From Chthoniobacter flavus (GTDB taxonomy: Bacteria; Verrucomicrobiota; Verrucomicrobiia; Chthoniobacterales; Terrimicrobiaceae), in NCBI GenBank assembly GCA_945903555.1, contig CAMDOJ010000074.1, positions 1-8,879 of the forward strand: a stretch of DNA of 8,879 nucleotides, written 5' to 3'. A program made the translations under genes and the position numbers. Position 1 is the first letter of the stretch, and each line of letters opens with the position of its first letter. Of the stretch, positions 1-6,316 are shown in pieces. The notes beneath the pieces were generated by a model. It saw nothing but the letters and a program-made list of their open reading frames with translations, was not told the origin of the DNA and ran no database searches.

Positions 1-786
1 GTGAGTATCGGCAACCAGGCCCCGCAGGCGTTTGCGGCAAAAGAGCCCCGTGGGATTTCGTTTGCGAGGCCAGAGCAGTTTCGCTTCGACCTCAAGCAAT
101 CGGCTATTCCCGATGCCGCTGATGAGTTTTTCCGCTCAGTGAATGACGTTGAATCGATGGACGGGGGAAGTATTGGAATGCTCCCTGGATCGAACTCGGG
201 GGGCGGCGAGACACTAGATTTTCTCCAACGCACCGCGCTCGATGCCGTCATGTCCTCCGACAAAGTGCTCGATATCACGAAGCGTTCCCGCTCGTCCGTC
301 ACCTATCCTAATAGCAAGCTTGCAAACTCGCTCAACCTCGTTGGTCGTCTCATCGGTGGGGGAATGCCGACGCGGGTTTACTATGTCGCTCAGGGTGGCT
401 ACGACACCCATAGCAACCAAGCGGGGTCACACGAGCAATTGATGCGCGAGTTGGATTCTTCGATGAGCGCTTTTGTAGCCGACCTGAAGGCCCAAGGGAA
501 TTTTGACCGTGTGATGGTGATGACATTCAGTGAATTCGGTCGCCGCGTGGCCGAGAATGGGAGCGGAGGAACGGATCATGGCGCCGCAGCCCCGCTGTTT
601 GTGGCGGGTGGAGCTGTCAAGCCTGGCATCTTCGGAACCCCACCTAGCCTCACTAAACTGAATAACGGTGACCTAATTCATGGTGTCGATTTTCGGAGTG
701 TTTACGCGACAGTGCTATCGAAGTGGCTGAAGGCACCCGTGGAACCGATTCTGCATCGAAACTTCCCTATCTTGCCGTTTATCTAA
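1..786 (+). CDS. DUF1501 domain protein, C-terminal part (5'-truncated by window edge)
   Basis: The reading frame is open from the first base and stops with TAA at 784-786. The GTG at base 1 is probably an internal valine, because the visible 261 residues match only the C-terminal portion of DUF1501 proteins, which are usually about 400-480 residues long. Family motifs seen are GGYDTH (residues 132-137), a FSEFGRR block (about 176-182) and GTDHG (190-194), followed by the usual end with GVDFRSVYATVLSKWL (228-243). DUF1501 proteins belong to the alkaline-phosphatase/sulfatase-like clan; they are abundant in Planctomycetes and Verrucomicrobia, commonly carry a twin-arginine signal at the N-terminus (not visible here) and often lie next to a DUF1800 gene. 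Their biochemical role is not established. The Asp and His of the GGYDTH and TDHG motifs are plausible metal ligands by analogy with the clan; that is inference. The next gene starts 78 bp downstream, beyond a weak terminator-like element, so co-transcription is uncertain. Confidence 0.86.
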   Translation: MSIGNQAPQAFAAKEPRGISFARPEQFRFDLKQSAIPDAADEFFRSVNDVESMDGGSIGMLPGSNSGGGETLDFLQRTALDAVMSSDKVLDITKRSRSSVTYPNSKLANSLNLVGRLIGGGMPTRVYYVAQGGYDTHSNQAGSHEQLMRELDSSMSAFVADLKAQGNFDRVMVMTFSEFGRRVAENGSGGTDHGAAAPLFVAGGAVKPGIFGTPPSLTKLNNGDLIHGVDFRSVYATVLSKWLKAPVEPILHRNFPILPFI

Positions 787-794
787 GACCTCTA

Positions 795-824
795 ACCCGA
801 GAAGCGTGGCGGCGGGTATTTTTT
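795..824 (+). terminator. Weak candidate intrinsic terminator after the DUF1501 gene
   Basis: ACCCG (795-799) can pair with CGGGT (813-817), leaving a 13-nt loop, and this is followed by A and a run of six T (819-824). The stem has only five pairs, so this is a weak call. Its position 9 bp after the DUF1501 stop and before the kinase start fits a terminator. Confidence 0.33.
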
Positions 825-864
825 GCTGGAATGCCTGACCTGCAAAACGCATGGTCTTTCGCCT

Positions 865-1785
865 ATGTCCGTTCTTATCGTTGGTTCCATTGGGTTGGAT
901 GACATCAAAACACAGCTCGCCGAGCACAAAAACTTGCTGGGCGGATCCGCTTCCTACGGCGCGGTTTCTGCTGCGAATTTCGCTCCAGTCAATCTGGTCG
1001 GCATCGTGGGTGAGGATTTCCCGAAAGAGCACATCGACCTCTTTTGCAATCGCGGCATCGATTTGAAGGGGCTCCAGATTGTTCCCGGTGAGACCTTCCG
1101 TTGGTCCGGCGAATACATGTGGGACATGAATACCCGCGAGACACTGTCCATCGCGCTCAATGTCTTCGAGCATTTCACACCTACGCTGCCGAAGGAATAC
1201 CACGATACCGCCTTTGTTCTTCTGGCGAACATCGCCCCCGATCTCCAGCACCATGTTCTGAACCAAGTCACCCAGCCGCGATTTGTGATCGCGGATACGA
1301 TGGATCTCTGGATCAACATTGCCAAGGAGTCACTCACCAAGCTCGTCGCCCGCGTGGATATGCTCATCCTCAACGACGGGGAAGCCCGCCAATTCACTGG
1401 CGAAACAAGTCTCATCAAAGCCGGTAAAGCCATTCGCGCGATGGGCCCACGTTATGTCGCCATCAAAAAAGGCGAGCATGGTTGCTTGCTCTTCGGTCCC
1501 GAGGCGAAGTTTTTCAGCTGTCCTGCATATCCGCTCGAGGACATCCACGATCCGACCGGCGCTGGCGATAGCTTTGCAGGAGGATTGGCTGGCTATCTGG
1601 CGGCGAACGCTGCTTCTGGAGAAGTCACCTTCGAACTGCTGAAAAAGGCCGTCGTCTACGGCAGTGTGCTCGCCAGTTACAACGTCGAAGCCTTCAGCCT
1701 CGAGCGCCTCAAAACCGTGGACACCGCCCAAATCGAATCCCGCTACCAACTCTTCCGCCAGATCGCCCAATTTGAGGCGATCTGA
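865..1785 (+). CDS. PfkB/ribokinase-family sugar (carbohydrate) kinase
   Basis: This 306-residue protein is a full-length PfkB-family kinase, which transfers phosphate from ATP to a sugar, nucleoside or related hydroxyl compound in the cytoplasm. Seen directly: an N-terminal strand SVLIVGSIGLDD, the glycine-rich substrate-side motif LLGGSASY (24-31), and the C-terminal PfkB signature DPTGAGDSFAGG (229-240) with the catalytic base Asp235 in GAGD; KKGEHG (201-206) lies in the ATP-binding half. The ATG at 865 is chosen over a TTG at 823 in the same frame because the protein then begins right at the first beta strand, as is usual for the family; no clear Shine-Dalgarno is visible for either. The segment FRWSGEYMWDMNTRETL is, as I recall it, typical of a conserved verrucomicrobial/planctomycete kinase subgroup annotated only as sugar or carbohydrate kinase. 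The substrate cannot be read from the sequence. The sugar transporter 383 bp downstream could supply substrate, but that is inference. Confidence 0.93.
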   Translation: MSVLIVGSIGLDDIKTQLAEHKNLLGGSASYGAVSAANFAPVNLVGIVGEDFPKEHIDLFCNRGIDLKGLQIVPGETFRWSGEYMWDMNTRETLSIALNVFEHFTPTLPKEYHDTAFVLLANIAPDLQHHVLNQVTQPRFVIADTMDLWINIAKESLTKLVARVDMLILNDGEARQFTGETSLIKAGKAIRAMGPRYVAIKKGEHGCLLFGPEAKFFSCPAYPLEDIHDPTGAGDSFAGGLAGYLAANAASGEVTFELLKKAVVYGSVLASYNVEAFSLERLKTVDTAQIESRYQLFRQIAQFEAI

Positions 1786-2168
1786 TGCTGGTAAATGAGT
1801 TCTCATACCATTGTCCCTTTGAAATTGGACTTTGCAGCTGAAAAGGGGGGGCATGGCCGTCTCGGCCGTGTGGAGACAGGTCTACTTTCTCGCACCCTGC
1901 CCCATCGGAACCAAATGAGCAGACCGCAGCACACAGGCGAGACGCGCTGTGCCCCTCTACTAAAATTCAAAAGCAAGCGGCTTTTGGTAGAACTGGCGAA
2001 CCTCTCGCCTCGGCAAGCGCTTCAGAAACCAAAAAATTCATCTTTTGTGGCGAAGCCCGCTGAATTGTTTTTCTGGGTAGCGCAAAAATGCAATCGACGG
2101 ATCGAGGATCAGCCTACAAGATTTGGATGGGAAATTATTCTCCCACCCCCATGCAGAAAACACTATCC
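1786..2168 (+). other. 383-bp intergenic region rich in inverted repeats, upstream of the sugar transporter
   Basis: No gene is convincing here. Several short inverted repeats can be read directly: TGGTA (1789-1793) with TACCA (1806-1810) enclosing TGAG/CTCA; CATGGCCG (1852-1859) with CGGCCGTG (1863-1870), eight pairs with one T-G wobble and a 3-nt loop; CACAGGCG (1932-1939) with CGC-G-CTGTG (1943-1951), one bulge; CAAAAGC (1968-1974) with GCTTTTG (1980-1986), flanked by CTAC (1957-1960) and GTAG (1987-1990); and GGCGA (1995-1999) with TCGCC (2005-2009). A run of seven G lies at 1845-1851, and the heptamer GCAAGCG occurs at 1973-1979 and 2013-2019. The density of hairpins suggests a structured transcript, either a 5' leader for the transporter or a small RNA. 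I do not recognise a known riboswitch, 6S RNA, SRP RNA or tmRNA. I see no clear promoter for the transporter. Confidence 0.4.
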
Positions 2169-3725
2169 ATGAAACCATCGATTTTTAGAACGTCCGACGG
2201 CCGGAATCACGCCATCACCTTCGCTCTCGTCAGCTCGCTATTCCTGCTTTGGGGATTTTGTAACGGCATGATCGACGTGATGGACAAGCATTTTCAAGAG
2301 GAACTCCATCTGACATTGGCGCAATCGGCCTGGGTCCAATTTGCGCATTACCTTGGTTATTTCCTTATGGCTTTGCCTGCCGGGTGGTTGGCGAGCAAAT
2401 TGGGCTACAAGGGCGGCATCATCGCGGGGTTGATCATGGTTGCTATCGGAGGGTTCTGGTTTATCCCTGCGACACAGATCGCCACGTTTCCCGCCTTCCT
2501 GCTCGGTGTATGCTTGATCGCTTCGGGGTTGACCTTTTTGGAAACCGTCGCGAATCCCTACACGACAGTTTTGGGGCCAACCAAGTATGCCGCCACCCGC
2601 ATCAATCTCGCGCAGTCTTGCAATGGTGTGGGCTGGATTTTTGGTCCCATCGCTGGAGCAGCGTTCTTTTACGGTAAGGATGCCAGCGGCCAGAGTACGG
2701 GTTCAGATACGCTCTGGATACCTTATGCTGCCATTGGTGGATTTGTGCTCATTCTGGCCGTGGTTTTCGCTTTTTGTAAATTGCCTGACATTAAGTCCGA
2801 CGATGAGTTCCATCTCGATGAGGCCAGTCCTGCGGACGGAAAACCGATCGCCAATCGTGGGCTTGCGTTAACCTTGCTCTGGATGAATGTCGCGGTGCTC
2901 TCTGTTGCGATTGGTATGATCGTATCGGCTATCGTTGCCATTCCCGTCGTGGGAGCAAAGCTCGGCATGACCGAAAATCAAGCCCTTTGGGGCGCCTCGG
3001 GTATTCTGACTGCTCTCGGAACGGTCGCACTCCTTCTCAAAAGCAGCCAAATCAAAAATGATAGTATCTGGAGTCACCCGCATTTCTCCGGAGCCACGCT
3101 GACCCAGTTTTTTTACGTTGCAGCCCAGTGCGGTATCTTCGCTTATTTCATCAACTACATGACCTCGCAGATCCCTCCAGTGCCGGATGCGTGGAGCACT
3201 GGCACCTTCGGTTCCTGGTTTGAGATTCACAAGAACGGGTTTCTGGGGCTCAGCGATAAAGGCGCCTCCAGCCTGGCTTCGGTTGGATTTGTGTGTTTCC
3301 TAGCCGGTCGCATTATTGGAGCCGCTCTGCTCAAAAAATTCCCTCCTCACAAGGTGCTGGCGGCCTTTGCGATTCTGGCGGGGCTTTGCAGTCTCGCGGT
3401 CTTTCTGAAGTTGGGTTGGCTCTCTGCGGCAGCCCTTTTTCTGACGTATCTTTTCATGTCTATCATGTTCCCAACGATATTCTCGCTGGGCATTCACGGA
3501 TTGGGCAGTCGCGCCAAGAAGGCCTCGTCTTTCATCGTGATGGCGATCATGGGCGGAGCGATCATGCCCAAGCTGATGGGGCACATTGCAGATAACAGCG
3601 ATATGTCTACGGGATTCATCGTGCCACTCGCCTGCTTTGTGTTCGTGGCCTTCTACGGATTGATTTGGTCCAAGTTGAGTCAATCGGATGGCGGCGTTGC
3701 CATCAAACTCAACTCCGGCCACTAA
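2169..3725 (+). CDS. FucP-family (L-fucose:H+ symporter-like) MFS sugar transporter with central insertion
   Basis: This is a polytopic inner-membrane protein of the major facilitator superfamily, FucP branch, expected to import a monosaccharide with protons. Seen directly: the N-terminal LLWGFCNGMIDVMDKHF, whose Asp36 aligns with Asp46 of E. coli FucP; TFLETVANP with Glu125, which aligns with the proton-coupling Glu135; RINLAQ just after it; FPPHKVLAAFAI; and FPTIFSLGIHGLG followed by SSFIVMAIMGGAI near the C-terminus. At 518 residues it is about 80 longer than E. coli FucP (438). The extra length is mainly a block at about residues 229-298 with two further hydrophobic stretches, plus about 20 residues at the PDAWSTGTFGSWFEIH region; this would give 14 rather than 12 membrane segments. 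The ATG at 2169 is preferred because family members begin shortly before the first helix; in-frame ATGs at 2088, 2127 and 2151 also exist and none has a good Shine-Dalgarno. The substrate (fucose, glucose/galactose or another sugar) is not determined. Confidence 0.9.
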   Translation: MKPSIFRTSDGRNHAITFALVSSLFLLWGFCNGMIDVMDKHFQEELHLTLAQSAWVQFAHYLGYFLMALPAGWLASKLGYKGGIIAGLIMVAIGGFWFIPATQIATFPAFLLGVCLIASGLTFLETVANPYTTVLGPTKYAATRINLAQSCNGVGWIFGPIAGAAFFYGKDASGQSTGSDTLWIPYAAIGGFVLILAVVFAFCKLPDIKSDDEFHLDEASPADGKPIANRGLALTLLWMNVAVLSVAIGMIVSAIVAIPVVGAKLGMTENQALWGASGILTALGTVALLLKSSQIKNDSIWSHPHFSGATLTQFFYVAAQCGIFAYFINYMTSQIPPVPDAWSTGTFGSWFEIHKNGFLGLSDKGASSLASVGFVCFLAGRIIGAALLKKFPPHKVLAAFAILAGLCSLAVFLKLGWLSAAALFLTYLFMSIMFPTIFSLGIHGLGSRAKKASSFIVMAIMGGAIMPKLMGHIADNSDMSTGFIVPLACFVFVAFYGLIWSKLSQSDGGVAIKLNSGH

Positions 3726-4134
3726 ATCGGCATCGGTGTAGTTGGGGGGGATTTTTTTCATTAGCTCTTCTGCTAGGGTTTGGCGGAAGCGACTTAGGGG
3801 TTGCCTAGATTGTTAGCGTGTGCGGGGAAGGGGTGGTTCGGCTTGAATTTCCTAATGCCCATTTCACGAAAACCTACCTATCGCTTGGGAGGTGGTGGTT
3901 TTATCGATTGTGGAGGTTTGAGGGGTGTCTCTTGCGACCTTGAAAGTGCGAGGGGGGATTGGGCATTGCAGGGGTCCTTTTTGTGGGGCTTGTAGCCGGA
4001 CACTTCGGAGTTCAGATCGATCGTGGGAGAGCAAACGCTCGAGCTCCTCTTGGCCCGGTAGTCACCCATGCGAGAGTGAATAGCTTCAGTCGAGTTGAAT
4101 CAGAATCCAGTCACCGGGGCAGGTGGATTTTTTA
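3726..4134 (+). other. 409-bp G-rich intergenic region without a recognisable gene
   Basis: Short open frames here look like chance. The region begins with seven G, an A and seven T (3744-3758) just after the transporter stop, which could mark the end of transcription although no hairpin partner is visible. An 8-bp inverted repeat AATGCCCA (3854-3861) and TGGGCATT (3960-3967) spans about 110 bp. Near the next gene, CCCGGT (4054-4059) can pair with ACCGGG (4113-4118), and AGTCACC is directly repeated at 4060-4066 and 4109-4115. I see no clear promoter for the following gene, although one should lie here. Confidence 0.5.
4121..4126 (+). promoter_or_regulatory. Shine-Dalgarno AGGTGG deciding the oxidoreductase start
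   Basis: AGGTGG is one mismatch from AGGAGG and lies eight bases before the ATG at 4135. It is the best ribosome binding site in the window, and it favours this ATG over the GTG at 4123, which it overlaps, and over later in-frame GTG codons nearer the Rossmann motif. Confidence 0.5.
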
Positions 4135-5532
4135 ATGATTGGAAGTCGATTCGTTAACATACAGATTATCTTTGTTCTCCATGTGGCAGACCTCGCTGGA
4201 AAAAGATCGAAAAACATTGTGCAAACTCTGGAACAAATTTCCCTTAAATCGAACTATGATGCCGTCATTGTGGGCGGCGGTTCCGCAGGAGTGGCGGCGG
4301 CTATTGCTTCAGCGCGGGAGGGCTTGGAAACGCTGCTCCTCGTTCGTGGTAGCGAGTTAGGCGGCAACCTCTCGCAAGACCTTGTTCACAGTATTAGCGG
4401 GCTTTACTTGATCAGCAATGACGTGGTGCCTCATCCAGCCAACGGGGGGCTCGCTTTGGAATTTACCGAAAGACTTCTCAAGACCGAGTCCGCGATGGGG
4501 CCTGTGAGAATGAACCGCGTGGACGTACTTTTACAGGAACCGCAACTTTTCTCGATTCAGTGCACCCGACTGTGCGGAAAGGAAAAAAACCTCATCGTTG
4601 TTTTTAATTCGACATTGCGATCAGTCTTGTCGAATGGAACGGTGATTGAATCGATCGAGATTGATACCCATCCTGAACCGATTCGAGCCGCAGTTTTTGT
4701 GGATGCGAGCAGTGATGCGAAACTCTCTTTTCTTGCCGGTGCGGATTACGAGGAAGCTGATCCTGCCGAACTGCAGCGCGCGGCGTATATTTTTTCTATT
4801 GGAAATGTTAATCTGGATGACGTTGACGATAATTCGCGCTTTATCCTTTCACAAAAAATTGTGGCGGGTATTCGAGATGGATCGCTCGATCCGCAACTTG
4901 CCGTTGCCGTCATGCGTCCGACTGGACTCGCTGAACAGGTTCGCTGGACTATTGATTTAGAGTCCGAGGGAGACCATTACAGCCCATTGAATCCAGAGTG
5001 TCTCACTCGTCTCCAGATTCTAGGTTGTCAGTTGGCAGCGCAGTTGGAAGCGTATCTTCGTGTATCCGTGACTGGGTTTGAAAAATGTCGCATCACAGCT
5101 TCCCCTGGGCAAACGTCGGCGAGAGAGAGTCGCCGAGTATCAGGGCGGTATTGTCTTACGGAAAAGGATATTCTCGACGGTGTGGAATTTGAGGATGCCG
5201 TTTGCCGGTCGGCTTGGCCAATTGAGCTGCGAGAAACCGTGCGAGGGCAGAAATCCCACGCATCTAAGAAAAGCAAGCCGTGCGATATTCCTCTTCGGGC
5301 GCTTATTTCCAAAGATTTTGACAATCTTCTCATGGCGGGACGCTGTATTTCTGCGACTCATCGGGCGCAGGGCGCGCTGCGTGTGATTGGCACCTGCCTC
5401 GCCGTGGGACAAGCAGCCGGCCTTGCCGCCGCCACCATCAAACGCTCACCCACGGGAAAGATATCTCCAGGGGAGGAGGGGGCGGCAGCCGCGCCAATTC
5501 GCGAGAAGATTTTTTGCGATATCAACCGGTGA
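4135..5532 (+). CDS. FAD-dependent oxidoreductase (FAD_oxidored/PF12831 type)
   Basis: This 465-residue protein is a flavoprotein of the FAD-dependent oxidoreductase family typified by PF12831. Seen directly: the dinucleotide-binding motif YDAVIVGGGSAG with GGGSAG at residues 47-52, followed by an acidic-to-hydrophobic strand (ETLLLV) and GGNLSQ; a middle segment ending SPGQTSARESRRVSGRYCLT, which matches the family's RESRR.xG.Y.LT block; the WPIELRE segment; and a C-terminal FAD-contacting block DNLLMAGRCISATHRAQGALR followed by GTCLAVGQAAGLAA (about residues 396-430). These proteins are soluble and often serve secondary or accessory pathways; the substrate here is unknown. The N-terminus carries about 40 residues before the Rossmann strand, longer than usual and containing a hydrophobic patch (VNIQIIFVLHVADLAG); either it is a real extension or translation starts later. 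The stop at 5530-5532 is one base before the methyltransferase ATG, so the two genes are translationally coupled and probably share a pathway. Codon choice looks less C-ending than in acnA, a hint of different history that was not quantified. Confidence 0.87.
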   Translation: MIGSRFVNIQIIFVLHVADLAGKRSKNIVQTLEQISLKSNYDAVIVGGGSAGVAAAIASAREGLETLLLVRGSELGGNLSQDLVHSISGLYLISNDVVPHPANGGLALEFTERLLKTESAMGPVRMNRVDVLLQEPQLFSIQCTRLCGKEKNLIVVFNSTLRSVLSNGTVIESIEIDTHPEPIRAAVFVDASSDAKLSFLAGADYEEADPAELQRAAYIFSIGNVNLDDVDDNSRFILSQKIVAGIRDGSLDPQLAVAVMRPTGLAEQVRWTIDLESEGDHYSPLNPECLTRLQILGCQLAAQLEAYLRVSVTGFEKCRITASPGQTSARESRRVSGRYCLTEKDILDGVEFEDAVCRSAWPIELRETVRGQKSHASKKSKPCDIPLRALISKDFDNLLMAGRCISATHRAQGALRVIGTCLAVGQAAGLAAATIKRSPTGKISPGEEGAAAAPIREKIFCDINR

Positions 5533-5533
5533 C

Positions 5534-6208
5534 ATGGCGACGTCTTTTTCCAATAAACAAATCGCGCAAGCCTACACTCGCTCGAAGTGGCTGCAGGGCT
5601 ACATCGCCGGGAAGTTGGCGTGGGATCCTGTTTTCAAAACGGCTTGGAAAATCATTATTCATCGTGGGCGCCCTGTCCTTGATATCGGCTGTGGTCTAGG
5701 TCTTCTCGGTATATCCATGCGCGCTGCGGGTATACCATTTCCCTACCGAGGAGTGGACCCTTCGATTTGGAAAATCAATAAAGCGCTGGAAACGATGCGT
5801 TATTATGGCTTCGAGGAAGTGGCTTATGAAGTCAACCATGCCCTCAATACCCCGATCCCTCCGGGAGTCAGCGTTTTTGTTGTTGATGTCCTTCATTATT
5901 TGCCCCCCACCGAGCAGAAAAAAATGCTCGAGCGGCTTGCGGATGCGGCTGAGGCGGGATCGCTGGTGCTGATTCGGACTGCTTTCAAAGGAGTTGGATT
6001 GCGGTATGCGCTAACGCTGATTCAAGAGTTCTGGACGCGAGCGACAGGCTGGATCCGCGGTGGGGCTATCAACTTTCCAGTCCGCAGAGAATTGCTCGGT
6101 TACTTCAAAAATCGGGGACTCAAAGTTTCTGTCACTCCGCTATGGGGAAAAACTCCGTTCGCGAGTGAGTTGATCGTTATTGATCCCGTTGAAAAGCCTT
6201 CATCCTAG
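5534..6208 (+). CDS. Class I SAM-dependent methyltransferase, aryl-polyene/xanthomonadin-cluster-like
   Basis: This 224-residue protein transfers a methyl group from S-adenosylmethionine to an unknown acceptor. Seen directly: motif I VLDIGCGLGLLG (48-59), the ribose-binding acidic residue Asp75 in RGVDPS, and the motif at 116-125 (VVDVLHYLPP), then a strand SLVLIRT. The C-terminal stretch with TRATGWIR, NFPVRRELLGYF and PLWGKTPFASELIV (202-215) resembles, from memory, methyltransferases found in aryl-polyene and xanthomonadin-type pigment clusters, where the matching end reads like LWGRTPFNSYLFV. No ketosynthase, dehydratase or acyl carrier protein gene lies in this window, so a pigment role is inference. 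The ATG at 5534 is chosen because it lies one base after the oxidoreductase stop and gives a normal-length protein; the frame is open upstream to 5387, but that would overlap the oxidoreductase and give a low-complexity N-terminus. No strong Shine-Dalgarno is visible, consistent with translational coupling. Confidence 0.88.
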   Translation: MATSFSNKQIAQAYTRSKWLQGYIAGKLAWDPVFKTAWKIIIHRGRPVLDIGCGLGLLGISMRAAGIPFPYRGVDPSIWKINKALETMRYYGFEEVAYEVNHALNTPIPPGVSVFVVDVLHYLPPTEQKKMLERLADAAEAGSLVLIRTAFKGVGLRYALTLIQEFWTRATGWIRGGAINFPVRRELLGYFKNRGLKVSVTPLWGKTPFASELIVIDPVEKPSS

Positions 6209-6221
6209 AGGGTAGCGTTGT

Positions 6222-6265
6222 GGGGGCAACCCCCGGTTGCAATCAGGTAGGGGGGCGATTTTCTT
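6222..6265 (+). terminator. Candidate terminator with overlapping alternative hairpins after the methyltransferase
   Basis: CCCCC (6230-6234) can pair with the G-run at 6250-6255, and this is followed by CGATTTTCTT, which is terminator-like though the T-run starts three bases after the stem and is interrupted. The same C-run can instead pair with GGGGG (6222-6226) around a CAA loop, and GCAACC (6226-6231) can pair with GGTTGC (6235-6240) around a CCC loop. Only one of these can form at a time. The position, 14 bp after the methyltransferase stop and upstream of the next gene's promoter, fits a transcription end; an attenuator is the alternative. Confidence 0.4.
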
Positions 6266-6275
6266 CACGATGGGT

Positions 6276-6303
6276 TTGTCAAATGCCGTGGAATAGTTAA
6301 AAT
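6276..6303 (+). promoter_or_regulatory. Sigma70-like promoter of the TerC-family gene
   Basis: TTGTCA (6276-6281) matches the -35 consensus TTGACA at five of six positions, and TAAAAT (6298-6303) matches the -10 consensus TATAAT at five of six, with a 16-bp spacer. Transcription would start near base 6310, only about seven bases before the ATG at 6317, so the mRNA would be nearly leaderless if that ATG is used. Confidence 0.52.
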
Positions 6304-6309
6304 AACTAT
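6293..6309. promoter_or_regulatory. Perfect palindrome over the -10 box, candidate operator
   Basis: ATAGTTA-AAA-TAACTAT is a perfect 7+3+7 inverted repeat centred on 6301. It covers the whole proposed -10 box, the classic site for a repressor that blocks RNA polymerase. A metal-responsive repressor (DtxR/MntR- or Fur-type) would suit the TerC gene downstream, but the sequence does not match a box of those families that I can name with confidence. Confidence 0.5.
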
Positions 6310-6316
6310 CAAGCCC

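Noticed and set aside
1..3. GTG at base 1 as a true start codon
   Set aside because: The visible protein lacks the N-terminal half of DUF1501, so the frame continues beyond the window edge and this is an internal valine codon.
823..864. TTG at 823 as the kinase start
   Set aside because: It would add 14 residues before the first beta strand, and the ATG at 865 gives the usual family N-terminus. The T of this TTG also belongs to the T-run of the terminator-like element.
715..1854. Long - strand frames (715-1266, 954-1433 and 1330-1854) opposite the kinase
   Set aside because: They overlap a clear PfkB kinase and show no family motifs; they are shadows of its codon use.
2088..2168. Upstream ATG codons (2088, 2127, 2151) for the transporter
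   Set aside because: They add polar residues not typical of the family and none has a better ribosome binding site, but they remain possible.
1795..2172. 125-codon open frame on the + strand between the kinase and the transporter
   Set aside because: No recognisable domain, no ribosome binding site, it runs through several hairpins and overlaps the transporter start. A short unknown protein cannot be fully excluded.
3801..3995. 64-codon + frame, and a 63-codon - frame at 3878-4069
   Set aside because: Both are short, lack family similarity and ribosome binding sites, and sit in a G-rich gap where chance frames are expected.
5387..5533. Extended start for the methyltransferase inside the oxidoreductase gene
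   Set aside because: The added 49 residues are proline- and arginine-rich, read out of frame through the conserved FAD-binding end of the upstream gene, and the ATG at 5534 fits translational coupling.
6209..6316. Manganese riboswitch (yybP-ykoY type) upstream of the TerC-family gene
   Set aside because: The region is short, its proposed promoter starts at 6276, and I cannot find the conserved elements of that riboswitch.
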